Program-made: the position numbers and the translations under genes
The notes under the pieces: generated by a model
Databases searched by the model: none
The model's input: the letters and a program-made list of their open reading frames with translations, nothing else
Told to the model about the DNA's origin: nothing
In this document: in pieces, positions 34,490 to 42,490 of the stretch
Layout of the letters: each line of letters begins with the position of its first letter
Position numbering within the stretch: position 1 is the first letter of the stretch
Assembly: GCF_000397205.1 (NCBI RefSeq)
Contig: NC_021237.1
Location: 3,473,001 to 3,537,000, forward strand
Source of the DNA: Pseudomonas protegens CHA0
Lineage (GTDB): Bacteria > Pseudomonadota > Gammaproteobacteria > Pseudomonadales > Pseudomonadaceae
Direction of reading: 5' to 3'
Length of the DNA stretch: 64,000 bases

Positions 34490-35010
34490 AGGTCCTGGTA
34501 CTGACCGGCCCCGAATCCAGCGGCAAGAGCTGGCTGGCGAGCGAGCTGCAAGCCCACTTCGGTGGCATCCAGGTGGGCGAATACGTGCGCCACTTCATCG
34601 AGCAACAGGGCCGCGACACCTGCCTGGCGGACATTCCCGAGATCGCCCGGGGCCAGCTCGCCTGGGAAGATCAGGCCCGCGCCCAGCAACCTGGACTGCT
34701 GATTCTCGATACCCACCTGTTAAGCAACCAACTCTGGAGCCAGACCCTGTTCGGCGACTGCCCGCCGTGGCTGGAACCCCAACTGCTGGCCCGCCACTAC
34801 GACCTGCACCTGCTGCTGTCGCCGGAAGATGTGGCCTGGAGCGACGATGGCCAGCGCTGCCAGCCACAACTGGCAGAACGCCTGGCGTTCTTCGAGGCTA
34901 CCCGCCATTGGCTGGAGCAACACCGCCAGCCGTACCGCATCATTGGCGGCGACTGGCAAGCCCGCCGGCAACAGGCCTTCGAGCAGGTCCGGCAACTGCT
35001 GCAAGCGTGA
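34486..35010 (+). CDS. NadR-like AAA ATPase, probable nicotinamide riboside kinase
   Basis: 174 residues. VLVLTGPESSGKSWLA at the N-terminus is a Walker A P-loop of the NadR kinase type; GEYVRHF and LILDTHLLSNQLWSQ match later NadR-kinase motifs. It lacks the helix-turn-helix and adenylyltransferase parts of E. coli NadR, so it is a stand-alone ribosylnicotinamide kinase. GTG start overlapping the pnuC stop. Coupling with PnuC supports transport-linked phosphorylation of nicotinamide riboside. Confidence 0.82.
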   Translation: MKVLVLTGPESSGKSWLASELQAHFGGIQVGEYVRHFIEQQGRDTCLADIPEIARGQLAWEDQARAQQPGLLILDTHLLSNQLWSQTLFGDCPPWLEPQLLARHYDLHLLLSPEDVAWSDDGQRCQPQLAERLAFFEATRHWLEQHRQPYRIIGGDWQARRQQAFEQVRQLLQA

Positions 35011-35036
35011 TCGGTGCAGTGCCGCAGGGCCACAAG

Positions 35037-35208
35037 TGTCCATCCCTGAAACACCTGCCCGGCCATCAGGCCGCCATTTTCCGCGGTGGCGCCCACGGCC
35101 GGGCAAACTGTTAAGCCCCTGATACACCCCCGCAGCAACCCCTGTTCCAGAGCGTTGCCCCGGTTATGGCCAATGGCCGTCGGGGGTAGGTGTCTCATCC
35201 CTGAAACA
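35037..35208 (+). promoter_or_regulatory. three direct copies of an 18-bp motif upstream of fap (candidate activator sites)
   Basis: TGTCCATCCCTGAAACA (35037-35053), TGTTAAGCCCCTGATACA (35109-35126) and TGTCTCATCCCTGAAACA (35191-35208) share TGT-N-CCCTGA-W-ACA. The outer parts of copies 1 and 3 are partly inverted (TGTYTC...GAAACA). They precede the sigma-54 promoter of fap by about 62-235 bp, the distance range of enhancer sites. The 328-bp region otherwise holds no gene. Confidence 0.6.
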
Positions 35209-35270
35209 GTCCCGAAAGCCGACGCCCCGCAGCGTTCGCAAGCCGTTGAATCTTAAAAACAAACAAAAAG

Positions 35271-35286
35271 CGGCACGGCTTCTGCT
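35271..35286 (+). promoter_or_regulatory. sigma-54 promoter of the fap operon
   Basis: CGGCACGGCTTCTGCT matches the -24/-12 consensus TGGCACG-N4-TTGCW with GG and GC in the required phase and only two non-core mismatches. It lies 53 bp before the fapA start. A sigma-54 activator gene directly follows the operon. Confidence 0.72.
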
Positions 35287-35338
35287 CTCTTCCTCGCAAC
35301 GCCGGCTAGGGCCAGCACTGAGAAGAAGGAATACCGCC

Positions 35339-35785
35339 GTGGGGACGCTGAATAAAAGTTTCACCCGCCTACTGCTGATCGGCTGCGCCGTCAGCGCGGT
35401 GTACAGCCTTCCGGTGATGGCTGCGGGGAATGGCGAAATCATCATCCAGCGCACCGTCCAGGCGCAGCCCATCGGCCGCGCACCTTTGCAAAAGGATCCC
35501 AACCCCGTCGAGGTCAACACCAACCCGTCGGTCCTGGTCAATCAGATGACCAGTAATGAAATGAGCGATGGCGACTTTGCCGGAATCAAGACCGGAGCGC
35601 TGGTCCGCGGCACGGTGCTGTCCGGCAGCGCCGGTGTACCCGGCATGAATGTGCTGACCAACAACAACGGCCTGCCCGGCATGTCCGCCGGCCATGGCGG
35701 CGGTGCGGGCGCCAGTATCTCCAACTCGATCAACCGCAGCATCAGCTCCGGCATGGCTCCCTTGAGCAACATTGGAGGGCAATAA
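35339..35785 (+). CDS. fapA: FapA, functional amyloid accessory protein
   Basis: 148 residues. GTG start 8 bases after AAGGA; an upstream ATG frame would place the sigma-54 promoter inside the gene and is rejected. A signal peptide (residues 1-28, LPVMA) is followed by a Gly/Asn/Ser-rich mature protein ending SISNSINRSISSGMAPLSNIGGQ. FapA is a periplasmic protein that affects the fibre composition of FapB and FapC. It is the first gene of six in the order fapABCDEF, and 1 base separates its stop from the fapB ATG. Confidence 0.88.
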   Translation: MGTLNKSFTRLLLIGCAVSAVYSLPVMAAGNGEIIIQRTVQAQPIGRAPLQKDPNPVEVNTNPSVLVNQMTSNEMSDGDFAGIKTGALVRGTVLSGSAGVPGMNVLTNNNGLPGMSAGHGGGAGASISNSINRSISSGMAPLSNIGGQ

Positions 35786-35786
35786 C

Positions 35787-36365
35787 ATGAGTCGCTCCCT
35801 GCTGTTCCTCGCCTTGCTGACCTGCACCGGGGCCATGGCCGACTCGGCCAGCCCAGTCACCGATACCTCGAACATCCAGAACTCCGGCGCAGGCTATACC
35901 GGCAACTTCAACGTCAACCAGGCCGCCGGCGACCAGCAGCAACAGACCAACGTACGGGCCATTGCCATCGGCACCAACGCCACGGCAACCACCAGCGTGA
36001 CCCAGAAGATCACCACCGCCGCCAGCCGCGCGGTCAACGCCAGCAGCACCATCGGCGGCAACTCTTTCAGCAACGGCAACGGCGCACTGGGCGTGAACCA
36101 GTCGGCCGGGGCCAACAACCAGATGGCCAATGCCCTGCGGATCAGCATCAGTGCCAATCCGCAAAGCATTGACGACAGCGCCCTGTCGCAACAGAACGTG
36201 GCGCTGTTACCAGACTCAGGAGCAACTGGCACTCAACAAGGCAGCCGCCAGGTCGTTACCAGCGACCAGGCCTTCACCGGCAGCCGTGGAGTGATTCAGG
36301 TGAACCAGAGTGCCGGGGTGGGGAACCGAATGGCTAACACCCTGAGCATCCGGGTCGCAGATTGA
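35787..36365 (+). CDS. fapB: FapB, minor functional amyloid subunit
   Basis: 192 residues with a signal peptide (1-20, GAMA). Three imperfect repeats carry the amyloid-forming core: FNVNQAAGDQQQQTN, LGVNQSAGANNQMAN and IQVNQSAGVGNRMAN, each ending in an alternating hydrophobic strand. FapB is the minor fibre component and likely nucleator on the cell surface. ATG after GGAGGG. FapC has the same repeat logic with longer linkers. Confidence 0.9.
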   Translation: MSRSLLFLALLTCTGAMADSASPVTDTSNIQNSGAGYTGNFNVNQAAGDQQQQTNVRAIAIGTNATATTSVTQKITTAASRAVNASSTIGGNSFSNGNGALGVNQSAGANNQMANALRISISANPQSIDDSALSQQNVALLPDSGATGTQQGSRQVVTSDQAFTGSRGVIQVNQSAGVGNRMANTLSIRVAD

Positions 36366-36428
36366 CCCCTCGTAGTGCAATTAGAAAGTACCAACACTTA
36401 ACCAACTAATAAGCACCGGAGAAACACC

Positions 36429-37418
36429 ATGAAACCTACAATGGCTCTCAAACCACTGGTTTTCGCACTGGCCGCCGTCATGGCAATGGCTGCTCAGGCA
36501 GGTGGTAACGATCATGGTAACAACGGCGGTCATGGCAACGGCCATGGCGATCACGATCAAGGTCCGGACCTCAGCACTCTGCTGCAAATCACCGCTGGAG
36601 CCGGTGCCGCAGTCATCGATGTGCAGAACAGCAACACCAACGTAGTGAAAAACCAGGGCACCAACAACAACGCCAAGGCCGACAACTCCCTGAACAACTC
36701 CAACGGCAACATGGGTGCCAACGTCGCCGCCGGCGACGGCAACCAACAAGACAATGCCGCTGCCCTGGCAACCGCTGACGAAAGCTTCATCTTCGGCAGT
36801 GCCGTGGCCGCTTCCAGCGCCACCCAGGTCAACAACAACAACTACGTGAAAAACTCCTCGACTCAGAACAACGCCGTGCTCAACAACTCCGGCAACAACG
36901 GTTCCGGCAACATCGGCATCAACGTGACCGCCGGCGACTTCAACCAACAGAAAAACAACCTGGCCATTGCCGTTTCCGGTGGCCGCGTAGCCACTGCCGC
37001 TGCTTCAGCCAACCAGCAGTCGACCAATCTGGTCGTGGATAACAAAGGTGTCCAGGCCTACAAAAAAGACACCCTCTCTGGCGGCTTCGTTGCCTCCGGC
37101 ACCTACAAAGGCACCGGCAGCGGCAAAATCGAAGGTGGCGACGATCACAGCGGCCATGGCTATGGCGACAACAAAGGCCACGGCAACGACGATCAAAAAT
37201 TCACCTTCAAAGAACAAGGCACCATCGAACTGGCTGGCTACTGGACCCAGCAAGTGCTGACCAAAGACGGCTGGAAAAACCCAGTGGTCAACAACGCCAG
37301 CATGACCAACTCGATGAACGGCTTCTCCGGCAACGGCGGCGCCAACGTCTCGGCCGGTGTGGGCAACCAACAAAGCAACTCGCTGTCCATCGCTGCTGGC
37401 TGCAAAGCCTGCATGTAA
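36429..37418 (+). CDS. fapC: FapC, major functional amyloid subunit
   Basis: 329 residues, signal peptide to about residue 24. Three amyloid repeats (GNMGANVAAGDGNQQDN, GNIGINVTAGDFNQQKN, GNGGANVSAGVGNQQSN) are separated by variable linkers; linker 2 is long. The C-terminus ends with the CxxC pair (CKAC) conserved in FapC. Before repeat 1 and in linker 2 there are short His/Asp/Gly/Asn-rich tracts. It is the main fibre protein of the biofilm matrix. A 63-bp gap and its own ribosome site (CCGGAG) precede it; a GAAA-loop hairpin follows. Confidence 0.93.
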   Translation: MKPTMALKPLVFALAAVMAMAAQAGGNDHGNNGGHGNGHGDHDQGPDLSTLLQITAGAGAAVIDVQNSNTNVVKNQGTNNNAKADNSLNNSNGNMGANVAAGDGNQQDNAAALATADESFIFGSAVAASSATQVNNNNYVKNSSTQNNAVLNNSGNNGSGNIGINVTAGDFNQQKNNLAIAVSGGRVATAAASANQQSTNLVVDNKGVQAYKKDTLSGGFVASGTYKGTGSGKIEGGDDHSGHGYGDNKGHGNDDQKFTFKEQGTIELAGYWTQQVLTKDGWKNPVVNNASMTNSMNGFSGNGGANVSAGVGNQQSNSLSIAAGCKACM

Positions 37419-37431
37419 TCGCGATCGTAAC

Positions 37432-37455
37432 GAAAGCCCCGGAAACGGGGCTTTT
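37432..37455 (+). terminator. intercistronic hairpin between fapC and fapD
   Basis: Stem AAAGCCCCG / CGGGGCTTT closed by a GAAA tetraloop and ending in a short T tract, 14 bp after the fapC stop. As a partial terminator it would give more fapABC than fapDEF transcript; as a 3' stabiliser it would have the same effect. Confidence 0.75.
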
Positions 37456-37482
37456 CCACAGTCCGACCAAGGCGTAACGATC

Positions 37483-38163
37483 ATGCGTACTGCGATCCTC
37501 TCTCTCTTGCTTTGCCTCTGTGCTCCCGTCCAGGCTGCGCAGATGGCCGTCGCCGGCCTGCCCGGTGGCAACCTGATCTTCAAACAGGTGCAGAGCGTGC
37601 GCGAGCGCAAGTTCAGCGACATCGTCGAACAGAAGACCGACTTCAGCTGCGGTGCCGCCGCACTGGCGACCATTCTGCGTCAAGCCTACTGGCTTGATGT
37701 CGATGAGGAGCACGTCATCAAGGGCATGCTGGTCAATTCGGATCAGGGCCTGGTGCGTACCCAGGGGTTCTCCATGCTCGACATGAAGCGCTACGTGGAA
37801 AGCATCGGCATGCGCGCCCGGGGCTACCGGATTCCGCCAGACAAGCTCGAGGCGGTGACCATCCCGGTGGTGGTACTGATGGAGATTCGCGGCTACAAGC
37901 ACTTCGTGGTGATGCAGCGGGCGCAGAAAGGCTGGGTCTATATCGGTGATCCAGTGCTGGGCCACAAGCGCTACACCCATGATGACTTCGTCAAAGGCTG
38001 GAACGGTATCGTGTTCGCCATCATCGGCCCTGGCTACGACAAGGCCAACGCCTTGCTCGACCCGCCAGCCCCACTGACCGCGAAGAACAAGCTCGATAAC
38101 TTCTACCCGGTCAGGGACGCGGACTTGATGGACTTCGGCTTCATCCAGAGCGACTTCTTCTAG
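37483..38163 (+). CDS. fapD: FapD, C39-family cysteine peptidase of the fap system
   Basis: 226 residues with a signal peptide (1-19, PVQAA). The C39 peptidase core has Cys56 in DFSCGAAALATIL, His140 in GYKHFVVM and Asp156 in IGDPVLG, a complete set. FapD is the periplasmic protease needed for fibre secretion in Fap systems. The ATG follows a weak AAGG site, fitting a lower level than the subunits. The downstream gap to fapE is 48 bp. Confidence 0.9.
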   Translation: MRTAILSLLLCLCAPVQAAQMAVAGLPGGNLIFKQVQSVRERKFSDIVEQKTDFSCGAAALATILRQAYWLDVDEEHVIKGMLVNSDQGLVRTQGFSMLDMKRYVESIGMRARGYRIPPDKLEAVTIPVVVLMEIRGYKHFVVMQRAQKGWVYIGDPVLGHKRYTHDDFVKGWNGIVFAIIGPGYDKANALLDPPAPLTAKNKLDNFYPVRDADLMDFGFIQSDFF

Positions 38164-38211
38164 AAGCGCAAACACTATAAAGGGGCAGGATGCTCCGGGA
38201 GCAGCAAGCAG

Positions 38212-38946
38212 ATGAAGACTTCATACTGGCTGGCCGCCGCCTGCCTGGCAGCAGCTCTTCCAGCACATGCTGGTTTCAAGCCCGAACTCATCCAGGATCA
38301 GGAACTGTCGCAGTTGCGGGGCCGTTACGTCATGCCGGGGCGGATCATCAGCTTCGGCATTGTCATGAGCAGTACCTGGCGCAACGCCAGCGGTGACCTG
38401 ATCGGCGCGTCCACTTCGCTGCAGATCCAGCAAGCCACGATCAAACCGCAATTCTACGTCTCCACCATCAGCCAGGCCGGCAATGGCACTACGCCCCCGC
38501 CCGGGACCGGCAACGTGATCGGCGGCGCAGGGCTGGCCAGCGGCCAGGGCGTAACCCAGAGCGTAAGGGCCGCCGGCGACGGCAACTCGGCCTACAACAA
38601 CATCAATATCAATGTCACAGAAGCCAATCAGGCGCCGGCACTGGCGGCCGGTGTGGGGCAGGCATTGATCAGCGGCCAGACCATCACCGGCAGCAACGCC
38701 GCCGGCAGTGTGGCGGTGTCGGCCCTCAACGGTGGCATCCAGATGGCCATTCAGGCCAGCGGCAACCAGGGCAATGCCTTGCAGCAAGTGGCCCAGGGCA
38801 ATTTGCTGCAGAACACCCAGTTGATGGGTAACAGCAACCTGGTGAACAACATGACACAGCTCAATGTGGTGCTCAGGAACAACGGTCCCAGCACCGGTGC
38901 TTTGGACTGTAATTTGAGTACGCTCAACGCTCTACGCAAATTCTGA
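38212..38946 (+). CDS. fapE: FapE, minor fibre-associated protein
   Basis: 244 residues with a signal peptide (1-20, PAHAG). The middle and C-terminal parts are rich in Asn, Gln, Gly and Ser with amyloid-like alternation (QATIKPQFYVSTISQAG; QASGNQGNALQQVAQGN) and a single Cys near the C-terminus (ALDCNLS). FapE is found in small amounts in Fap fibres and may act as an extracellular chaperone or cap. Position five of six in the operon. Confidence 0.88.
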   Translation: MKTSYWLAAACLAAALPAHAGFKPELIQDQELSQLRGRYVMPGRIISFGIVMSSTWRNASGDLIGASTSLQIQQATIKPQFYVSTISQAGNGTTPPPGTGNVIGGAGLASGQGVTQSVRAAGDGNSAYNNININVTEANQAPALAAGVGQALISGQTITGSNAAGSVAVSALNGGIQMAIQASGNQGNALQQVAQGNLLQNTQLMGNSNLVNNMTQLNVVLRNNGPSTGALDCNLSTLNALRKF

Positions 38947-39000
38947 TCTTGAACTACGCTGATTCTCGACCATTGGGGTTCACAAGGGACGGTTTATTTC

Positions 39001-40296
39001 ATGTATCGATCGGTTTCACTGCGCGCAATAGTCTGTTTAAGCACTCTATTCCCGGCGGCGCTGGTACAAGCGGCGCCGGACGCCGATGTAGAGACCCTGA
39101 AACGAGAGCTTCTGGAACTCAAGCAACGTTACGAAGTACAGCAGAAGGCCCTCGCGGTGCTGGAACAACGGGTTCGCCAAGTGGAGGATCAACCGGCGGC
39201 TCCGCCCCCCAAGCGCCTGGCCAAATCACCTGCTGACCTGAAGGGCAATCAACAGGTCGCCGGTACTGGGGCCGGTGCCGCTTCCGGAGGCGCTGCAGGA
39301 GGCGCTTCCTATGGCCAGTCCCTCAAGGATGATTCGGAACCGGCACAAAGCGTCAGCAACCTCTACGACGAGGCCAGTGGTTTCTTTGGCGGCGGCAAGT
39401 TCAGCGTCGAGACCGGCTTGACCTATGCCCGCTACGATGCCCGCCAACTGACAGTCAACGGCTTCCTGGCGCTGGATTCGATCTTTCTCGGCAACATCAA
39501 CCTGGACCGGATCAAGTCCGATACCTGGACCCTCGACCTGACCGCGCGCTACAACCTCAACAACCGCTGGCAATTCGATATCAACGCACCCGTGGTCTAT
39601 CGCGAATCCACCTTCCAATCCGGCGGTGGCGGCGGCTCAGGCACCCAGACCACCGAAGAGTCGGTCACCCGCGACCCGACCCTGGGTGACGTGAACTTCG
39701 GCGTGGCCTACAAGTTCCTCGACGAGTCCGAGTTCTGGCCCGACGCGGTGGCAACCTTGCGCGTCAAAGCCCCTACCGGCAAGGACCCATTCGGCATCAA
39801 GCTGGTGCGGTCCTCTGCCAACAACAACCTCTACGTGCCTGAAAGCCTGCCCACCGGTAACGGCGTCTGGTCGGTCACCCCCGGGATCTCCCTGGTCAAG
39901 ACCTTCGATCCGGCCGTGCTGTTCGGGACCCTGGCCTATACCCACAACCTGGAAGAGTCCTTCGATGACATCAGCTCGACAGTGGGCAGCAAGACCCCCG
40001 GCAAGGTGCGCCTGGGCGACAGCTTCCAGATCGGCGCCGGTGTCGCCTTTGCGCTCAACGAGAAGATGAGTATGTCCTTCTCGGTTTCCGACCTGGTGCA
40101 GCGTAAAAGCAAGCTCAAGCAGGACGGTGGCGACTGGCAGTCGGTGGTCTCCAGCGATGCCAACGCCGGCTACTTCAACGTCGGCATGACGATTGCCGCA
40201 TCCGACAACCTGACCATCGTACCCAACCTGTCCATCGGCATGACCGAGGATGCTCCGGCCTTCACCTTCAGCCTGAAATTCCCCTACTACTTCTGA
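39001..40296 (+). CDS. fapF: FapF, outer-membrane amyloid secretion pore
   Basis: 431 residues with a signal peptide (1-24, LVQAA). A short coiled coil follows (about 29-65, heptads in [19 protein letters not shown]), then a Pro/Gly/Ala-rich linker, then a beta-barrel from about residue 115 with alternating strands and a C-terminal aromatic (FPYYF). FapF forms a trimeric pore whose plug helix gates export of unfolded Fap subunits. It is the last gene of the operon, followed by a 22-bp-stem terminator. Confidence 0.93.
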   Translation: MYRSVSLRAIVCLSTLFPAALVQAAPDADVETLKRELLELKQRYEVQQKALAVLEQRVRQVEDQPAAPPPKRLAKSPADLKGNQQVAGTGAGAASGGAAGGASYGQSLKDDSEPAQSVSNLYDEASGFFGGGKFSVETGLTYARYDARQLTVNGFLALDSIFLGNINLDRIKSDTWTLDLTARYNLNNRWQFDINAPVVYRESTFQSGGGGGSGTQTTEESVTRDPTLGDVNFGVAYKFLDESEFWPDAVATLRVKAPTGKDPFGIKLVRSSANNNLYVPESLPTGNGVWSVTPGISLVKTFDPAVLFGTLAYTHNLEESFDDISSTVGSKTPGKVRLGDSFQIGAGVAFALNEKMSMSFSVSDLVQRKSKLKQDGGDWQSVVSSDANAGYFNVGMTIAASDNLTIVPNLSIGMTEDAPAFTFSLKFPYYF

Positions 40297-40308
40297 CCCA
40301 CCGGCAAA

Positions 40309-40356
40309 AACGCCAAGGCCCGCTGCGATTCCCCAATCGCAGCGGGCCTTGGCGTT
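40309..40356. terminator. bidirectional terminator between fapF and the sigma-54 activator gene
   Basis: A 22-bp perfect stem (left arm AACGCCAAGGCCCGCTGCGA..., 40309-40330; loop CCCC; right arm 40335-40356) between two convergent genes. This is unusually long for the window. Confidence 0.88.
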
Positions 40357-40366
40357 TCTCCCCGCC

Positions 40367-41692
40367 CTAGCGGATCTGGTGCTTGTGCAGCAAACGGTAG
40401 AAGGTCGGGCGCGAGATCCCCAGGACCCGCGCCGCCACGCTGAGGTTGTCGCTGTGCCGGTTCAACACGTCGCACAGGGCCTGACGCTCGGCGCGGTGCT
40501 TGTAGTCTTCGAGGGTGCCCATGGGTAGGTCCTGGGCCTGCAGGCTGAGCAGGCCCAGGTCGCTGGCCTGGATCTGCCGCCCCTCGGCCAGCACCAGGCC
40601 GCGCCGCACCCGGTTGGCCAGTTCGCGGACATTGCCCGGCCAATCATGCTTGCCCATGGCCACCAGGGCATCCTCGCTGAAACTGCGGGGCCGGCGCCCG
40701 GTTTCCTGGCTATAGAAGTGGGCAAAATGGCTGGCCAGCATGCCCAGGTCGCCATGGCGCTCGCGCAACGGCGCGGTGATCACTTGCAGCACATTCAGGC
40801 GGTAGTAGAGGTCCTCACGGAAGCGCCCGCTGGTAATGGCCGCTTCCAGGTCGACGTGGGTGGCCGCCAGAACCCGAACATCCACCGGAATCGGCTGGCT
40901 GCCCCCTACCCGTTCGATGTGCTTTTCCTGCAGGAAGCGCAGCAGATTGGCCTGCAGCTCCAGCGGCAGGTCGCCGATCTCGTCAAGAAACAAGGTGCCG
41001 CCATGGGCCGCCTCGATGCGCCCGACCTTGCGTTGATGGGCGCCGGTAAAGGCGCCCTTCTCGTGCCCGAACAGTTCGGACTGGATCAGGTGTTCGGGAA
41101 TCGCCCCGCAGTTGATTGCGACAAAGGGTTTGTCGTGGCGCTGGGACTGACGATGCAGGGTACGCGCCACCAGCTCCTTGCCGGTGCCGCTTTCGCCTCG
41201 GATCAGCACGGGCGACTCGGTGGGCGCCAGCTTGCCCAGCAGCTTGCGCAAGTCGCGGATCGGCCGGCTATTGCCCAGCAACTCATGCTCGGGCTGATCC
41301 ACATGGATCGAGCCCTGGCCCCGCAGGCGCGCCATGCCGAACGCCCGGCCGAGGGTCACCTGGACCCGCGACACGTCGAACGGCAGGGTGTGGAAGTCGA
41401 AAAACCACTCGCAGACGAAATCCCCGACCTTCTGCAGGCGCAGCACTTCCTGGCTCAATACTGCGATCCACTCGGTGCCGCTGCGGCTGATCAGGTCCTT
41501 GACCGCCTCCGGGCGCTCCAAGTGAAAAGGCTGCAGGCGCAGCAGGCCGACATCGCAGGAGCGTTCGCGAGCGGACTCCAGGTCACAGCTGTCGACATCC
41601 CAGCCAATGGTGCGCAAACCGGGTAACAGGCGATGGCAATCGTCACAGGGATCGACCACCAGCAAACGGCGCTGCACAGGGGCTTCGAGCAT
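40367..41692 (-). CDS. sigma-54-dependent Fis-family regulator, VpsR-like
   Basis: 441 residues. The N-terminal 120 residues resemble a degenerate receiver (VpsR-type), with VVDPCDDCH where a phospho-acceptor pocket would be. The AAA+ domain has Walker A GESGTGKE (166-173), the sigma-54-contacting GAFTGA (213-218) and Walker [11 protein letters not shown] (232-241). A Fis-type helix-turn-helix ends the protein ([21 protein letters not shown]). VpsR binds c-di-GMP and drives biofilm matrix genes. Its place beside fap, and the sigma-54 promoter there, make it the likely fap activator; this is inference. Confidence 0.88.
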   Translation of the reverse strand: MLEAPVQRRLLVVDPCDDCHRLLPGLRTIGWDVDSCDLESARERSCDVGLLRLQPFHLERPEAVKDLISRSGTEWIAVLSQEVLRLQKVGDFVCEWFFDFHTLPFDVSRVQVTLGRAFGMARLRGQGSIHVDQPEHELLGNSRPIRDLRKLLGKLAPTESPVLIRGESGTGKELVARTLHRQSQRHDKPFVAINCGAIPEHLIQSELFGHEKGAFTGAHQRKVGRIEAAHGGTLFLDEIGDLPLELQANLLRFLQEKHIERVGGSQPIPVDVRVLAATHVDLEAAITSGRFREDLYYRLNVLQVITAPLRERHGDLGMLASHFAHFYSQETGRRPRSFSEDALVAMGKHDWPGNVRELANRVRRGLVLAEGRQIQASDLGLLSLQAQDLPMGTLEDYKHRAERQALCDVLNRHSDNLSVAARVLGISRPTFYRLLHKHQIR

Positions 41693-42045
41693 GACTGTTC
41701 CTTGGCGCCAGGGTATGGAAAAGTTATTAGAAACAGTGATTTGGAAAACCTGGCTGTAACATTAGCAAGAACTTGACGGTGGAATGTATCAATTGCTTAT
41801 AGCGCTGATTACCAAAGGAACTAACGTGGGACTCCAAGCTGTTCACGAGCGACTGATTGTCGCAGTTGTTTTATCCAGCCCCCGCAACTAAGGGCCCGGC
41901 CACAAGGCCTATGCACGAAAGTTGTAAAAACTTGTTTTTCAGTGTGACCCGAGTGCTACCTCGGTGCATCAGTACAAATGACCAGCCGAACGGTAAGCCC
42001 AACCGACGGCACATCATTTGATTGGGCACACAGAGAGAAGACCCC
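41693..42045. other. 353-bp intergenic region without a gene
   Basis: Divergent region between the sigma-54 activator and a small conserved gene. It is less GC-rich than the surroundings and contains a short hairpin CCGAG-TGCTAC-CTCGG around 41948-41963. The TGT-CCCTGA-ACA motif of the fap promoter is not repeated here. No promoter can be assigned with confidence. Confidence 0.45.
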
Positions 42046-42312
42046 ATGAACGCCCCGCTCCGTATCAACGAAGCACTTTTGATCGCCGACCGCGCATTCC
42101 AGCCTTTTCAATGCGTGGCCTGGGCTCCACAGGACGGTAATGGCGAACTCAGCCTGACCGTCATCGACCGCACCAGCACCCGTATTGGCCACACCCAGAT
42201 TCCCAGCAGTGCCTACTCCGATCCAGCCCAGCTGGAAGACCTGCTCAAACAGGCCCGCGCCGAACTGAGCCAGGACGGTTATACCTTGCAGTCCTGGGCC
42301 ATGCCCAAGTAA
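42046..42312 (+). CDS. small conserved protein, function unknown
   Basis: 88 residues, no signal peptide or membrane segment. It looks like a compact alpha/beta protein: QPFQCVAWAPQDGNGELSLTVIDR, then RIGHTQIPSSAYSDPAQLEDLLKQARAEL. The start is taken at ATG 42046, downstream of AGAGAAG. It has a strong terminator 12 bp after the stop and a 353-bp upstream region, so it is monocistronic and probably well expressed. I do not recognise the family. Confidence 0.65.
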   Translation: MNAPLRINEALLIADRAFQPFQCVAWAPQDGNGELSLTVIDRTSTRIGHTQIPSSAYSDPAQLEDLLKQARAELSQDGYTLQSWAMPK

Positions 42313-42323
42313 GCGATGCTGTT

Positions 42324-42351
42324 AACGGATCACCCGAAGGGGTGATCCGTT
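42324..42351 (+). terminator. intrinsic terminator of the small conserved gene
   Basis: 12-bp perfect stem AACGGATCACCC / GGGTGATCCGTT with loop GAAG and a following ATTT. Confidence 0.85.
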
Positions 42352-42490
42352 ATTTAAAGCAAACAACTAAGCACCCTATCTATCCTGCCCTCCTCTACAA
42401 CTTCTACCTTCCGGGTATTAGTTGCTCTTGTCGTTATCCAGCCCGGCTTCCGGTTTCACTTCGAAAGCGCCCTCATTTTTGCCAAGGTCT

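Noticed and set aside
35246..35785. Upstream ATG start for fapA
   Set aside because: It would place the sigma-54 promoter and ribosome site inside the gene and bury the signal peptide 31 residues from the N-terminus.
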